A stretch of 22,814 bases of DNA from Burkholderiaceae bacterium (GCA_019428955.1 JAHYJF010000021.1:1-22814); one strand, 5' to 3'; shown: positions 8,029-16,338, counted from the stretch's first letter. The notes: generated from the sequence alone by a model not told the origin. A program made the numbers and translations.

Positions 8029-11000
8029 AGCACATCATTTCTTCAGTCGATCAGGATCAAGACGGCGACCGCCCGCGCGGGCCTCTCGTCGGGCGCAGAG
8101 CGGGCGACTATGTGGTTTGTTCTCGTGCTACTAGCGGGTGGCGTGGCCGTTGGCGTGACTCAACTTACGGCTGAACGGGCGCAACCGCTCAAGGTGGTTC
8201 AGAGGACTGACTACCTGGAGGATCCGGCCGGCATCACCGTAGAAGCAGCATTGAATCAACTGCGGTCAACGGCGCTAGGTAGCACTGAGAGTAGCTCGTT
8301 ACATCCAAGAGGCCCATTTTGGATGCGGATGGAAGTTGGCGATCTGCCGAAGCAAAGCATTGTGGCTGAACTGCGACTCCTCAGATTGTTATCTGGTCAG
8401 TTTTGGTTAGTCACAAAGTCAGAAGCCGGTGCGGCAATTGCGTCAGAAGAGAATCTGATACCAATCAATTATCGGGTGGCTAAGGGCGGCACTGCGCTCG
8501 ATATTCCAATGCCGTATGCTGGTAAATTGGAGATACTGGCGAAGGTGGTTCCTACGTCAATATCAAGACCGAAAGCTTTTTTTTGGCGCATCGCTGATTT
8601 TAGGGTTTCTGAACCATTTTTTGAGCGCGGCGGCGGCGCTCTAGGCGGTTCGCTTATTATATTGGCGCTTTTTAGTGCAATCATTGCGACACTCAACCGC
8701 GATCGAGTGTTTTGGTTGTTTTCTGGTTGGCTGATCACAAGCCTCAGGGTCGCTTCGGTAAATAATGGTTGGGACGCTGCATGGTTAGGCGTGGAGAATA
8801 ACTTTGGCGCAATAGAAGTCATTCTGTTAACGACATTGGCTTTACATGCGTTACTGACAGTAGAGTTGTTCAGAGCGCTATTTGAACAGCAACTAAAACC
8901 CCGTTTTTTGCAGCTATTCTCCGTGCTCCGAATGCTATGCGTCTCTTTGACGGTGATGGCATTCTTTCTTCATACGGAAACATTCCTGCCGATGCTCTGG
9001 GGAGTCAGTGTAGTTGGGATATTGGTCTTGTTTTGGTCGCTCGCGTACGTCCTTCGCAGTAACAGGTCCAGCGTGGCGATTTGGTACACGCTTTCGTGGG
9101 GTTTCACATTCGCTGGACTGCTAGCAGAAGTAGCTTTCGTCGCCGGCTTGTCGTCAGAACCATCAGGCATCCTCAACGCCCAAGTAGGTGCGGTCGCCTC
9201 GGCCCTGTTGACGGCTATTGCGCTTGCGGAGCGGTTGCGGAGAGAGAAATCCAGGAGGCTTGCAGCACAGACCCAAGCGGTCGGGGCACTTCGCCAGTAT
9301 CGCGACAACTATAACTCGCTGCCGATCGGACTGTTTGCGCTCGACGAATTCGGCGCATTTACCGGTTACAACCCGGCTTTCGCCGAGATGCTCGGCCTGC
9401 CGCAGTTTTCCAGTTCCGGCACGCGGCTGACCTGGTCGACGCTCTTTGGCCGAGAGTCGCTCGATGACCTCGAGATATCGCTGCGGGGTACGCGCGTATC
9501 CGATCTCGAAATCTTTCGCCCGGCGAGCGAAGGTGAAGGTAATTGGTACTTGGTGCGCGCATCGCATAAGGCAGTCGGGATTGAAGGCTCGTTCCAGGAC
9601 GTGACGGCACGGAAGCTCGCGGAACACCGATTCAAGCATCTCGCCGATCATGATCCGCTGACTGATCTGCTCAACCTGCGCGGGCTTAGTGGCGAGATCA
9701 ACAAGACGATCGACAGAGTCGAAGACGGGGCTCAGTCCTCGCTTGCTTTCGTCGATCTCGACCGTTTCAAGCTGGTGAATGACCTTTTCGGGCACTTTGC
9801 GGGTGACCAGGTGCTGATCCAGATCGCGCAGCGCCTGCGCAATCGTTTCGGTGCCCCGCACATTTTGGGGCGCATGGGCGGCGATGAGTTCGTCATCGTG
9901 CTGAACGATTGCAGCCCGGTGGCCGCGAAGGTGCAATGCGAGCAGGTACTGGGGGAGATCATCGAGCACCCCTACCACGTTGGCGACAAGGCGTTTGCGG
10001 TTACCTGCAGTATTGGCCTGACAGAGTTCCAGTTTGGCATGTCGGAACGAGATGTCCTCGCTGCCTGTGACCGCGCGTGCGCTGAAGCGAAGAGTCATGG
10101 CGGCTCACAGGTGATCGTCTACGCCGCCGACGATGCGTCCATGGTCGAGCAACTCGACGAAATCCGGCTGATTTCGCTGATTCGTCAGAAACTGCCGGTC
10201 GAGCGGCTATTCACGGTGATGCAACCGATCGTTTCGCTGACTGCGCCGTATTCGAACCTCAACTACGAAGTGCTCTTGCGCATGCGTGATGCGGACGGTT
10301 CGGTGATTCTGCCGGGTCGCTTCGTGGCGGCCGCCGAGCGCAACGGCCTGATGGCCGACATCGATCGCTGGGTCCTGAACACGGTGCTGGAATGGCTTGA
10401 ACAGCACCCCGAACACCGCGATCGGGTTAATTTTGCGGCCATCAACCTCAGCGGCGCCTCGCTCAATGACGAGCGGTTCCTGCACGATGCCATGGCAATG
10501 ATCCGACGCTATCCGCGTTCGGCTGCGCGGATCTGTTTCGAGATCACTGAGAGCGTCGCGCTGTACGACTTGAAGAACACGCGGCGGTTCGTCGATCGCG
10601 TGCGTTCCTTTGGATCGATGGTGGCGCTGGACGATTTCGGGGCGGGATACACCTCGTTCAACTACCTCAAGGAGTTGCCGGCTGACATCGTCAAGATCGA
10701 CGGTTCCTTCATTCGCGTGCTCGACACCCAGCCCGCGAACTACGCGATCACGCGCGCAATCCTTGACCTGAGCCACCATATCGGGATGTCGGTAGTCGCG
10801 GAATGGGTGGAGACGCTCGAGGTTCTCGAAGCCCTCATGGGATTGGGGATCGACTACGGGCAAGGCTTCCTGCTGGCCCGGCCGCTTTCGACAGAAACAT
10901 TGGTACCGGCGCGCAACAGCGGATCGCTGGTCCAGGGCGAGGCTTCTATTACCTTGCTCAACGATCGTCGCCCGCCGGTGTTCCAGCGCCCGAACGTGCT

Positions 11001-11037
11001 CGGCAAGAGCCAGAACATCATTCCCCGCCAGCGATAA
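8026..11037 (+). CDS. 7TMR-DISM-like sensor with PAS, GGDEF and EAL domains
   Basis: A 1003-residue inner-membrane protein predicted to make and/or break cyclic di-GMP. One helix (about 29-46) precedes a periplasmic domain (about 50-200) resembling 7TMR-DISM extracellular domains; several membrane helices follow (about 205-400). A PAS-like domain (about 425-530) precedes GGDEF (about 535-700), with intact GGDEF at 618-622. No RxxD inhibitory site is visible before it, so product feedback may be missing. The EAL domain (about 720-960) has E748VLLR, N807, E839, D869/D870, K890, E925 and Q946, the residues needed for hydrolysis. Both activities therefore look possible. The TTG start is supported by GGAG. 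It begins 103 bases after the FeeM-like gene and could be co-transcribed. Base composition changes within the gene: block 8821-8880 is 42% GC and block 10321-10380 is 68%. Confidence 0.92.
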   Translation: MSTSFLQSIRIKTATARAGLSSGAERATMWFVLVLLAGGVAVGVTQLTAERAQPLKVVQRTDYLEDPAGITVEAALNQLRSTALGSTESSSLHPRGPFWMRMEVGDLPKQSIVAELRLLRLLSGQFWLVTKSEAGAAIASEENLIPINYRVAKGGTALDIPMPYAGKLEILAKVVPTSISRPKAFFWRIADFRVSEPFFERGGGALGGSLIILALFSAIIATLNRDRVFWLFSGWLITSLRVASVNNGWDAAWLGVENNFGAIEVILLTTLALHALLTVELFRALFEQQLKPRFLQLFSVLRMLCVSLTVMAFFLHTETFLPMLWGVSVVGILVLFWSLAYVLRSNRSSVAIWYTLSWGFTFAGLLAEVAFVAGLSSEPSGILNAQVGAVASALLTAIALAERLRREKSRRLAAQTQAVGALRQYRDNYNSLPIGLFALDEFGAFTGYNPAFAEMLGLPQFSSSGTRLTWSTLFGRESLDDLEISLRGTRVSDLEIFRPASEGEGNWYLVRASHKAVGIEGSFQDVTARKLAEHRFKHLADHDPLTDLLNLRGLSGEINKTIDRVEDGAQSSLAFVDLDRFKLVNDLFGHFAGDQVLIQIAQRLRNRFGAPHILGRMGGDEFVIVLNDCSPVAAKVQCEQVLGEIIEHPYHVGDKAFAVTCSIGLTEFQFGMSERDVLAACDRACAEAKSHGGSQVIVYAADDASMVEQLDEIRLISLIRQKLPVERLFTVMQPIVSLTAPYSNLNYEVLLRMRDADGSVILPGRFVAAAERNGLMADIDRWVLNTVLEWLEQHPEHRDRVNFAAINLSGASLNDERFLHDAMAMIRRYPRSAARICFEITESVALYDLKNTRRFVDRVRSFGSMVALDDFGAGYTSFNYLKELPADIVKIDGSFIRVLDTQPANYAITRAILDLSHHIGMSVVAEWVETLEVLEALMGLGIDYGQGFLLARPLSTETLVPARNSGSLVQGEASITLLNDRRPPVFQRPNVLGKSQNIIPRQR

Positions 11038-11054
11038 CCGGCGCGACAGGGGCT

Positions 11055-12260
11055 TCAGACCCGCTCGATAACGGTGGCGATTCCCATTCCGCCGCCGACA
11101 CAAAGGGTTACTACCCCACGGCGCAGGTCGCGGCGCTCGAGTTCATCGAGCAAAGTCCCCAGCAGGATTGCCCCAGTCGCCCCCAGCGGGTGCCCCATTG
11201 CGATTGCTCCGCCGTTGACGTTCACCTTCTCTGCCGGGACCTTCATTTCGCGGATAAACCGCATCACGACCGCGGCGAAGGCCTCGTTGACCTCAAAGAG
11301 GTCGATGTCGTCCACTCCCAGGCCGGCGCGTGCGAGCGCCTTGCGGGTAGCGGGCATCGGACCGGTCAGCATTATGGTCGGGTCAGTGCCGGTGAGCGCG
11401 ACCGAAACGACCCGCGCGCGTGGCTTGAGGCCGAGCCGCTTGGCAGCGTCCTCGCTGCCGATCATCACCAGCGCCGCACCATCGACGATTCCAGAGGAAT
11501 TGCCGGCATGATGGAGATGGCTGATCGTTTCGACCTGGGGGTACTTTTGCAGCGCCACGGCGTCGAACCCGAGCGCGCCCAGTTTCTCGAAGGCCGGCTT
11601 GATCTGGGCCAATCCGGCGATGTTGGCGTCGGCTCTTATGGTCTCGTCACGGTCCAGGATGCCGATTCCGAATTCGTCGCTCATCGGGATCAGCGAACGC
11701 GCAAAGCGGCCTTCGTCGCGGGCGCGTGCCGCCTTGTGGTGAGAGGCAACGCCGAACTCGTCGAGCATCTCGCGCGAGTAGCCGTCAAGGGTCGCGATCA
11801 GGTCAGCCCCTATGCCCTGGGGCACAAAACCCGTTTGCAGGTTGGTTTCCGGGTCCAGCGCCCAGGCGCCACCGTCGCTGCCCATCGGCACGCGGGACAT
11901 TGATTCGACGCCGCCCGCGACGACCAGGTCTTCCCAGCCCGAGCGCACTTTCTGGGCGGCCATGTTTACGGCCTCCAGACCGGAGGCGCAGAAGCGATTG
12001 ATCTGCACCCCAGAGACCTTCAGGTCCCACCCGGCAGCGAGTGCCGCCGTCTTGGGGATTACCGCTCCCTGGTCGCCGACCGGCGTCACGCACCCCAGGA
12101 TCAGGTCTTCAACCTGCGAGGTGTCAAGGGTGTGCCGGCGCTCCAGTTCGTGAAGCAGCGTGGTGACGAGAGTTACCGGCTTGACTTCGTTGAGTGCCCC
12201 GCTACTCTTGCCGCGCCCTCGTGGGGTGCGAATCGCGTCAAAGATGAATGCTTCAGTCAT
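11055..12260 (-). CDS. Acetyl-CoA C-acyltransferase (thiolase)
   Basis: A 401-residue thiolase that cleaves 3-ketoacyl-CoA with CoA, the last step of beta-oxidation, or runs the reverse condensation. The nucleophile is C91 in NRFCASGLEA. NEAFAA lies at 325-330, the general-base histidine H357 in GHPLGATG, and the second cysteine C387 in TLCVGGGMG. Length and residues fit a degradative or biosynthetic homotetramer-type enzyme (FadA/FadI/AtoB group); chain-length preference cannot be read from sequence. ATG at 12260 is preceded by GGAG with a seven-base spacer. A longer open frame exists upstream to 12683, but it runs back over the divergent acyl-CoA dehydrogenase gene and lacks thiolase features. 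It converges on the GGDEF/EAL gene with only 17 bases between stops and no visible terminator. Confidence 0.95.
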   Translation of the reverse strand: MTEAFIFDAIRTPRGRGKSSGALNEVKPVTLVTTLLHELERRHTLDTSQVEDLILGCVTPVGDQGAVIPKTAALAAGWDLKVSGVQINRFCASGLEAVNMAAQKVRSGWEDLVVAGGVESMSRVPMGSDGGAWALDPETNLQTGFVPQGIGADLIATLDGYSREMLDEFGVASHHKAARARDEGRFARSLIPMSDEFGIGILDRDETIRADANIAGLAQIKPAFEKLGALGFDAVALQKYPQVETISHLHHAGNSSGIVDGAALVMIGSEDAAKRLGLKPRARVVSVALTGTDPTIMLTGPMPATRKALARAGLGVDDIDLFEVNEAFAAVVMRFIREMKVPAEKVNVNGGAIAMGHPLGATGAILLGTLLDELERRDLRRGVVTLCVGGGMGIATVIERV

Positions 12261-12307
12261 TTTCGTTCTCCAGTGCAGGAAGTCTATTCGGATTTTGCTA
12301 CATTGGT

Positions 12308-12323
12308 GCAATTGCCAGCTGGC
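12308..12323. promoter_or_regulatory. Overlapping palindromes between divergent thiolase and acyl-CoA dehydrogenase
   Basis: GCAATTGC (12308-12315) and GCCAGCTGGC (12314-12323) are perfect palindromes sharing two bases. They sit in the 93-base divergent region, about 30 bases before the dehydrogenase start and 48 before the thiolase start. This is a plausible position for one regulator to control both genes. No known fatty-acid regulator consensus (FadR, PsrA) is matched. Confidence 0.3.
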
Positions 12324-12353
12324 GGGTTCAATACTGATACCGAGGATATGACA

Positions 12354-13511
12354 ATGATCGAGCGAACCATCTTTGAGCGAGAGCACGAGGCATTCCGCGA
12401 CTCGTTCCGGCGCTTCCTGGAGAAGGAGGCCGCGCCCCACCATGCCGATTGGGAAGAGCGCGGTTACGTCGACCCTGAAATCTGGCGCAAGGCCGGGGCC
12501 AACGGCTTTCTCTGCCCGACGATGCCCGAGGAATACGGCGGTGCCGGGGCCGATCGCCGTTACTCGGTAGTGGTCATGGAGGAGGTGGCGCGGCAGAACC
12601 TGACCGGACTGGGCTTCTCGCTGCACTCCGATATCGTCGCTCCCTACATCCAGCGCTACGGCAGCGAGGAGCAGAAGCAGCACTACCTGCCGCGGATGGC
12701 CAGCGGCGAGCTGATTGGCGCGATAGCGATGAGCGAGCCGGCCGCGGGCTCGGATCTGCAGGGGATCAGGACCACCGCGATTCGTTCCGGCGAGCAGTTC
12801 ATCGTCAATGGATCAAAGACTTTCATCACCAATGGCTACCTGGCCGATCTGGTGATCACGGTGGCCAAGACCAACCCGGCCGCCGGCGCCAAGGGCACGA
12901 GCCTGTTGCTGGTAGAGCAGGGGATGGCGGGATTCGAGAAGGGCCAACGGCTGAAGAAGATCGGCATGAAGGCACAGGACACCTCGGAGCTGTTTTTCAA
13001 CGACTTGCGTATCCCGGTCACGCAATTGCTTGGGCGCGAAAACGAGGGCTTTGTATACCTGATGCAGGAGTTGCCGTGGGAGAGGCTGCAGATCGCGATT
13101 ACGGCGATTGCCTCGGCTCAAGCGGCAATCGACTGGACGGTCGAATACGTCAAGGACCGGAAGGTCTTCGGCACCACTGTCGCCAGTTTCCAGAACACCC
13201 GCTTCAAGCTCGCCGAGTTGCAGACCGAGGTACAGGTGGCGCGGGTATTTGTCGATCGCTGCATCGAACTCGTTCTCGACGAGCGGCTTGATACCGCGAC
13301 TGCGTCGATGGCCAAGTACTGGTGCACCGATGTCCAGGGCAAGGTGCTCGATGAGTGCCTGCAATTGCATGGCGGTTACGGCTACATGTGGGAATATCCG
13401 ATCGCCCGCGCCTTCGCCGACGCCCGTGCCCAGCGGATTTACGGCGGCACCAACGAGATCATGAAAGAGGTGATCACGCGCTCGATGGGGCTCGGCACGC
13501 CACACGGCTAG
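12354..13511 (+). CDS. Acyl-CoA dehydrogenase, long-chain (LCAD)-like
   Basis: A 385-residue flavoenzyme that introduces the alpha-beta double bond into acyl-CoA and passes electrons to ETF. FAD/substrate-binding signatures are AIAMSEPAAGSDL (123-135) and FITNG (157-161). The C-terminal YGGTNEIM (363-370) has glycine where medium-chain enzymes carry the catalytic glutamate. The base is instead predicted to be E243 in LMQELPWERL, the position used by long-chain and isovaleryl-CoA dehydrogenases. ATG at 12354 is favoured because GAGG (12342-12345) lies eight bases before it; the in-frame ATG at 12348 is only two bases from that site. It is transcribed away from the thiolase and points into the transporter operon 93 bases downstream. 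Confidence 0.94.
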   Translation: MIERTIFEREHEAFRDSFRRFLEKEAAPHHADWEERGYVDPEIWRKAGANGFLCPTMPEEYGGAGADRRYSVVVMEEVARQNLTGLGFSLHSDIVAPYIQRYGSEEQKQHYLPRMASGELIGAIAMSEPAAGSDLQGIRTTAIRSGEQFIVNGSKTFITNGYLADLVITVAKTNPAAGAKGTSLLLVEQGMAGFEKGQRLKKIGMKAQDTSELFFNDLRIPVTQLLGRENEGFVYLMQELPWERLQIAITAIASAQAAIDWTVEYVKDRKVFGTTVASFQNTRFKLAELQTEVQVARVFVDRCIELVLDERLDTATASMAKYWCTDVQGKVLDECLQLHGGYGYMWEYPIARAFADARAQRIYGGTNEIMKEVITRSMGLGTPHG

Positions 13512-13524
13512 CGTATTCCTTTGT

Positions 13525-13553
13525 TTGACCGCGATGTGCGGCGCCGATAGACT
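13525..13553 (+). promoter_or_regulatory. Candidate sigma70 promoter of the liv-type operon
   Basis: TTGACC (13525-13530, five of six consensus bases) and TAGACT (13548-13553, four of six) are separated by exactly 17 bases. This predicts a start near 13560, about 45 bases before the first permease. It lies just past the dehydrogenase stop, so the operon can be transcribed separately. Confidence 0.55.
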
Positions 13554-13604
13554 GCGTCGGATCGCACAACTCGACGTGGAACGAATTGGGGGAGGCAAGG
13601 CGCG

Positions 13605-14492
13605 GTGCAGTTTCTGCAACTAGTGATTAGCGGCGTCGCACAAGGATGTATTTACGGCCTGATCGCGCTTGGCTTCGTACTGATCTACAAAACCACTGAA
13701 ACCATCAACTTCGCTCAGGGCGACCTGATGATGCTGGGCGGCTTTCTCGGTTTATCGTTCATGGTCGTGCTGGGAATGCCGTTCTGGGCCGCCTTTCTGG
13801 CCACCCTGGCGGTGATGATGCTGTTTGGCATGCTCATGGAGCGTGTCCTGCTGCGACCGCTGCTCGGGCAACCGGCCTTCACGGTGGTGATGCTCACCAT
13901 CGGCATCGGCTATCTGGCCCGCGGACTGGTCACGATGATTCCCGGTTGGGGCACGGACACCCATTCGTTGCCAGTTCCCTACAAGGATGAGGTGCTGCGC
14001 ATGGGTCAGGGCAAGGACATGCTGATCCTGTCGATGGAGCACCTGGCCGTGATCGTGGCGACTGCCGTGCTGATTGCCGTCCTGTACCTCTTCTTTCGCT
14101 ATACCAAACTTGGCGTCGCGATGCAGGCCACCTCGCAGAACCAGCTCGGCGCGTTCTACATGGGGATCCCGGTGCGTCGGATCAACATGCTGGTGTGGGG
14201 CATTTCTGCATCAGTCTCGGCATGCGCGGGCTTGCTGCTGGCACCGATCACTTTCGTCCACGTCAACATGGGCTATATCGGCCTCAAGGCGTTTCCGGCC
14301 GCGGTGATTGGCGGCTTCGGCAGCATTCCAGGGGCCTTGGTGGGTGGGCTGATTGTCGGTGTTGTCGAATCCCTGGCCGGCTTCTACCTTCCGGAGGGCT
14401 TCCGGGATATCGCGGCCTACGTGGTCGTGCTCGCGATGCTGGCGATCAAGCCCAGTGGCTTGTTCGGCGAACCCACCGGGAAGAAAGTCTGA
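13605..14492 (+). CDS. livH: Branched-chain amino acid-type ABC transporter permease, LivH
   Basis: A 295-residue inner-membrane permease of the HAAT/branched-chain family. About eight hydrophobic segments are visible. YKTTETINFAQGD (28-40) is the characteristic first-loop motif. The cytoplasmic loop TKLGVAMQATSQNQLGAFYM (167-186) should contact the ATPase subunits, and FPAAVIGGFGSIPGALVGG (230-248) is the conserved C-terminal loop. The start is GTG at 13605, with GGAGG (13591-13595) nine bases before it. Its stop overlaps the start of the second permease (TGATG). It is the first gene of an operon that includes an acyl-CoA synthetase, so the substrate is more likely a carboxylic acid than an amino acid (inference). 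Confidence 0.93.
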   Translation: MQFLQLVISGVAQGCIYGLIALGFVLIYKTTETINFAQGDLMMLGGFLGLSFMVVLGMPFWAAFLATLAVMMLFGMLMERVLLRPLLGQPAFTVVMLTIGIGYLARGLVTMIPGWGTDTHSLPVPYKDEVLRMGQGKDMLILSMEHLAVIVATAVLIAVLYLFFRYTKLGVAMQATSQNQLGAFYMGIPVRRINMLVWGISASVSACAGLLLAPITFVHVNMGYIGLKAFPAAVIGGFGSIPGALVGGLIVGVVESLAGFYLPEGFRDIAAYVVVLAMLAIKPSGLFGEPTGKKV

Positions 14493-15568
14493 TGCGTTTT
14501 CTGTTCAAGACCAGCTATCAGGAGGACATCCGGCTCTTCAGTCACGGTGGCCAGAAGTTCTGGTACGCCATGCTGGGCGTCGTGTTGTTGCTGACGCCGT
14601 GGATATTTTCCGACTACTTTGTCTCGCAGCTGGTTTTCATCTGGATCTATTCCATCGTGGGGCTCGGACTGATGCTGCTGGTCGGATACACCGGCCAGGT
14701 ATCGATGGGACACGCGGCGTTCCTCGCCATGGGCGCCTATACCGAGGCCTATCTCCAGCAGCATGGCTGGCCGTTCATGTTGTCGCTGGGCAGTGCTGCC
14801 ATTGTGGCGGGCCTGACCGGCGTCGTCGTGGGCCTGCCCGCGCTGCGCGTCAAGGGCATGTATCTGGCGATTTCCACGCTGGCCTTCGGCTTCATCGTGG
14901 AAGAGGGCGTCACCCGTGCCGACAGCATCACCGGCGGCAGTAGCGGCCTCACCCTCGAGAGCCTGGAAATCTTTGGAATTCCGATCGACAGTGAGCAGCG
15001 CTTCTACTACGTCACTTTGGCCATCCTGGTGGTCTGTGTGATCGCCGTGCTGAACCTGCTGCGCAGCCCGACCGGCCGGGCCTTCGTCGCGATCCGCGAT
15101 TCGGAGATCTCGGCCCAGAGCATGGGCATCCACCTGGCCCGTTACAAGACAATTGCGTTCGCCATTTCGGCAGCGCTGGCCGGGATCGCCGGCGCCCTCT
15201 ACGCACACAAACTGCGTTTCCTCTCACCCGATCAATTCACCTTCCTGCAATCGATCGAGCTGTTGATCATGATTGTGATCGGCGGCCTCGGTTCCGTCTA
15301 TGGAGCCATTTTCGGGCCGGCCTTCTGGATTCTGGCGCAACAGTTCATCGTCAACGTCAAGGATTGGCTGCCGCCTGAAATCGGTCGTCAGACCGGCTTG
15401 CAGCCAACTATCTTCGGACTGTGTCTGGTCGCCGTCGTGCTCTTCGAGCCACTCGGGTTGTACGGTCGATGGCTCAAGATACGGACCTTCTTCGCGACCT
15501 TTCCCTTCTACCGCAAGGGTATGTTCAAGCGCCAGAAGAGCTACATGAAATCGGAGCGCCTGAAATGA
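14492..15568 (+). CDS. livM: Branched-chain amino acid-type ABC transporter permease, LivM
   Basis: A 358-residue second permease pairing with LivH. GYTGQVSMGHAAFLAMGAY (65-83) and LRVKGMYLAISTLAFGFIV (118-136) are family signatures. The ATPase-contact loop GRAFVAIRDSEISAQSMGI lies at 195-213, and IGGLGSVYGAIFGP at 263-276. The C-terminal tail (about 330-358) is basic and cytoplasmic. ATG at 14492 overlaps the LivH stop, implying translational coupling. A longer frame opens upstream inside livH but has no family similarity there. The stop overlaps the LivG start as ATGA. Confidence 0.93.
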   Translation: MRFLFKTSYQEDIRLFSHGGQKFWYAMLGVVLLLTPWIFSDYFVSQLVFIWIYSIVGLGLMLLVGYTGQVSMGHAAFLAMGAYTEAYLQQHGWPFMLSLGSAAIVAGLTGVVVGLPALRVKGMYLAISTLAFGFIVEEGVTRADSITGGSSGLTLESLEIFGIPIDSEQRFYYVTLAILVVCVIAVLNLLRSPTGRAFVAIRDSEISAQSMGIHLARYKTIAFAISAALAGIAGALYAHKLRFLSPDQFTFLQSIELLIMIVIGGLGSVYGAIFGPAFWILAQQFIVNVKDWLPPEIGRQTGLQPTIFGLCLVAVVLFEPLGLYGRWLKIRTFFATFPFYRKGMFKRQKSYMKSERLK

Positions 15569-16338
15569 CGGCGCCGCTGCTCCAGGTGCAGGGCCTTGCG
15601 GTGCAGTTCGGTGGGCTTAGCGCCGTGAACGATGTCTCCTTCGAGGTCTGGCCGCACGAAGTCTTCTCGTTGATCGGGCCTAACGGGGCGGGCAAGACCA
15701 CTATCTTCAACCTCATCAGCAGTATCTACCGGGCCAGTGCCGGGCGGGTTATGTTCGAAGGCGAGATGATTTCGCATCTGGCGCCCTATGAGATCGCACG
15801 ACTCGGCATCGCGCGCACGTTCCAGAATATCGAGTTGTTCGAACATGCGACGGTCCTGCAAAACCTCCTGGTGGGTCGTCATTGCCAGCGCCATTCTTCC
15901 TGGTGGCTGGACATCCTGTTCACTGCGCGCGTGCGGCGCACCGAACTGCAGTTTCGGCGCCACGCCGAGGAGGTGATCGAATTCCTCGATTTGCAGCACT
16001 ACCGCGACTCCATGGTGGTCGCGCTGCCGTACGGCGTGCGCAAAGTGGTGGAACTTGGCCGGGCGCTCGCAATGCGTCCCAAGCTGTTGCTGCTCGACGA
16101 GCCTTCCTCCGGACTCAACGTCGAGGAAACCGAGGAGATGGGTTTCTGGATCGACGATATCAAGAATGACCTGGGCATCACGGTCATCATGGTCGAGCAC
16201 GACATGGGGCTGGTGTCGCGCGTCTCCGACCGGGTGCTGGCGCTGAATCAGGGCGAAGTGCTGACGCTGGGCACGGCCGCCGAGGTGCAGGCGCATCCGG
16301 GCGTGATCGAAGCCTATCTGGGAGGCGCCGATGACTGA
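15565..16338 (+). CDS. livG: Branched-chain amino acid-type ABC transporter ATPase, LivG
   Basis: A 257-residue ATPase. Walker A is GPNGAGKT (38-45), the Q-loop glutamine is Q87, Walker B is LLLLDEPSSG (174-183) with E179, and the switch histidine is H212. The ABC signature is divergent: LPYGVRK (154-160) in place of the LSGGQ or LAYGQQR usual in this family, with the glutamine lost. HPGVIEAYLGG (244-254) is the typical LivG C-terminus. ATG at 15565 overlaps the LivM stop (ATGA) and has GGAG eight bases before it. A longer open frame back to 15421 lies inside livM and is not supported. Confidence 0.93.
   Translation: MTAPLLQVQGLAVQFGGLSAVNDVSFEVWPHEVFSLIGPNGAGKTTIFNLISSIYRASAGRVMFEGEMISHLAPYEIARLGIARTFQNIELFEHATVLQNLLVGRHCQRHSSWWLDILFTARVRRTELQFRRHAEEVIEFLDLQHYRDSMVVALPYGVRKVVELGRALAMRPKLLLLDEPSSGLNVEETEEMGFWIDDIKNDLGITVIMVEHDMGLVSRVSDRVLALNQGEVLTLGTAAEVQAHPGVIEAYLGGADD

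Noticed and set aside
9163..10098. Minus-strand frame of 311 codons opposite the PAS-GGDEF region.
   Set aside because: Shadow of the GGDEF-encoding strand; no domain or ribosome site recognised.
12132..12353. Upstream extension of the acyl-CoA dehydrogenase frame to 12132.
   Set aside because: It overlaps the thiolase gene in antisense, and the family N-terminus begins at ATG 12354, which has GAGG at proper spacing.
11055..12683. A 542-codon open frame for the thiolase starting at 12683.
   Set aside because: The extra 141 codons run antisense through the acyl-CoA dehydrogenase gene and have no thiolase similarity; ATG 12260 has a good ribosome site and gives the normal family length.
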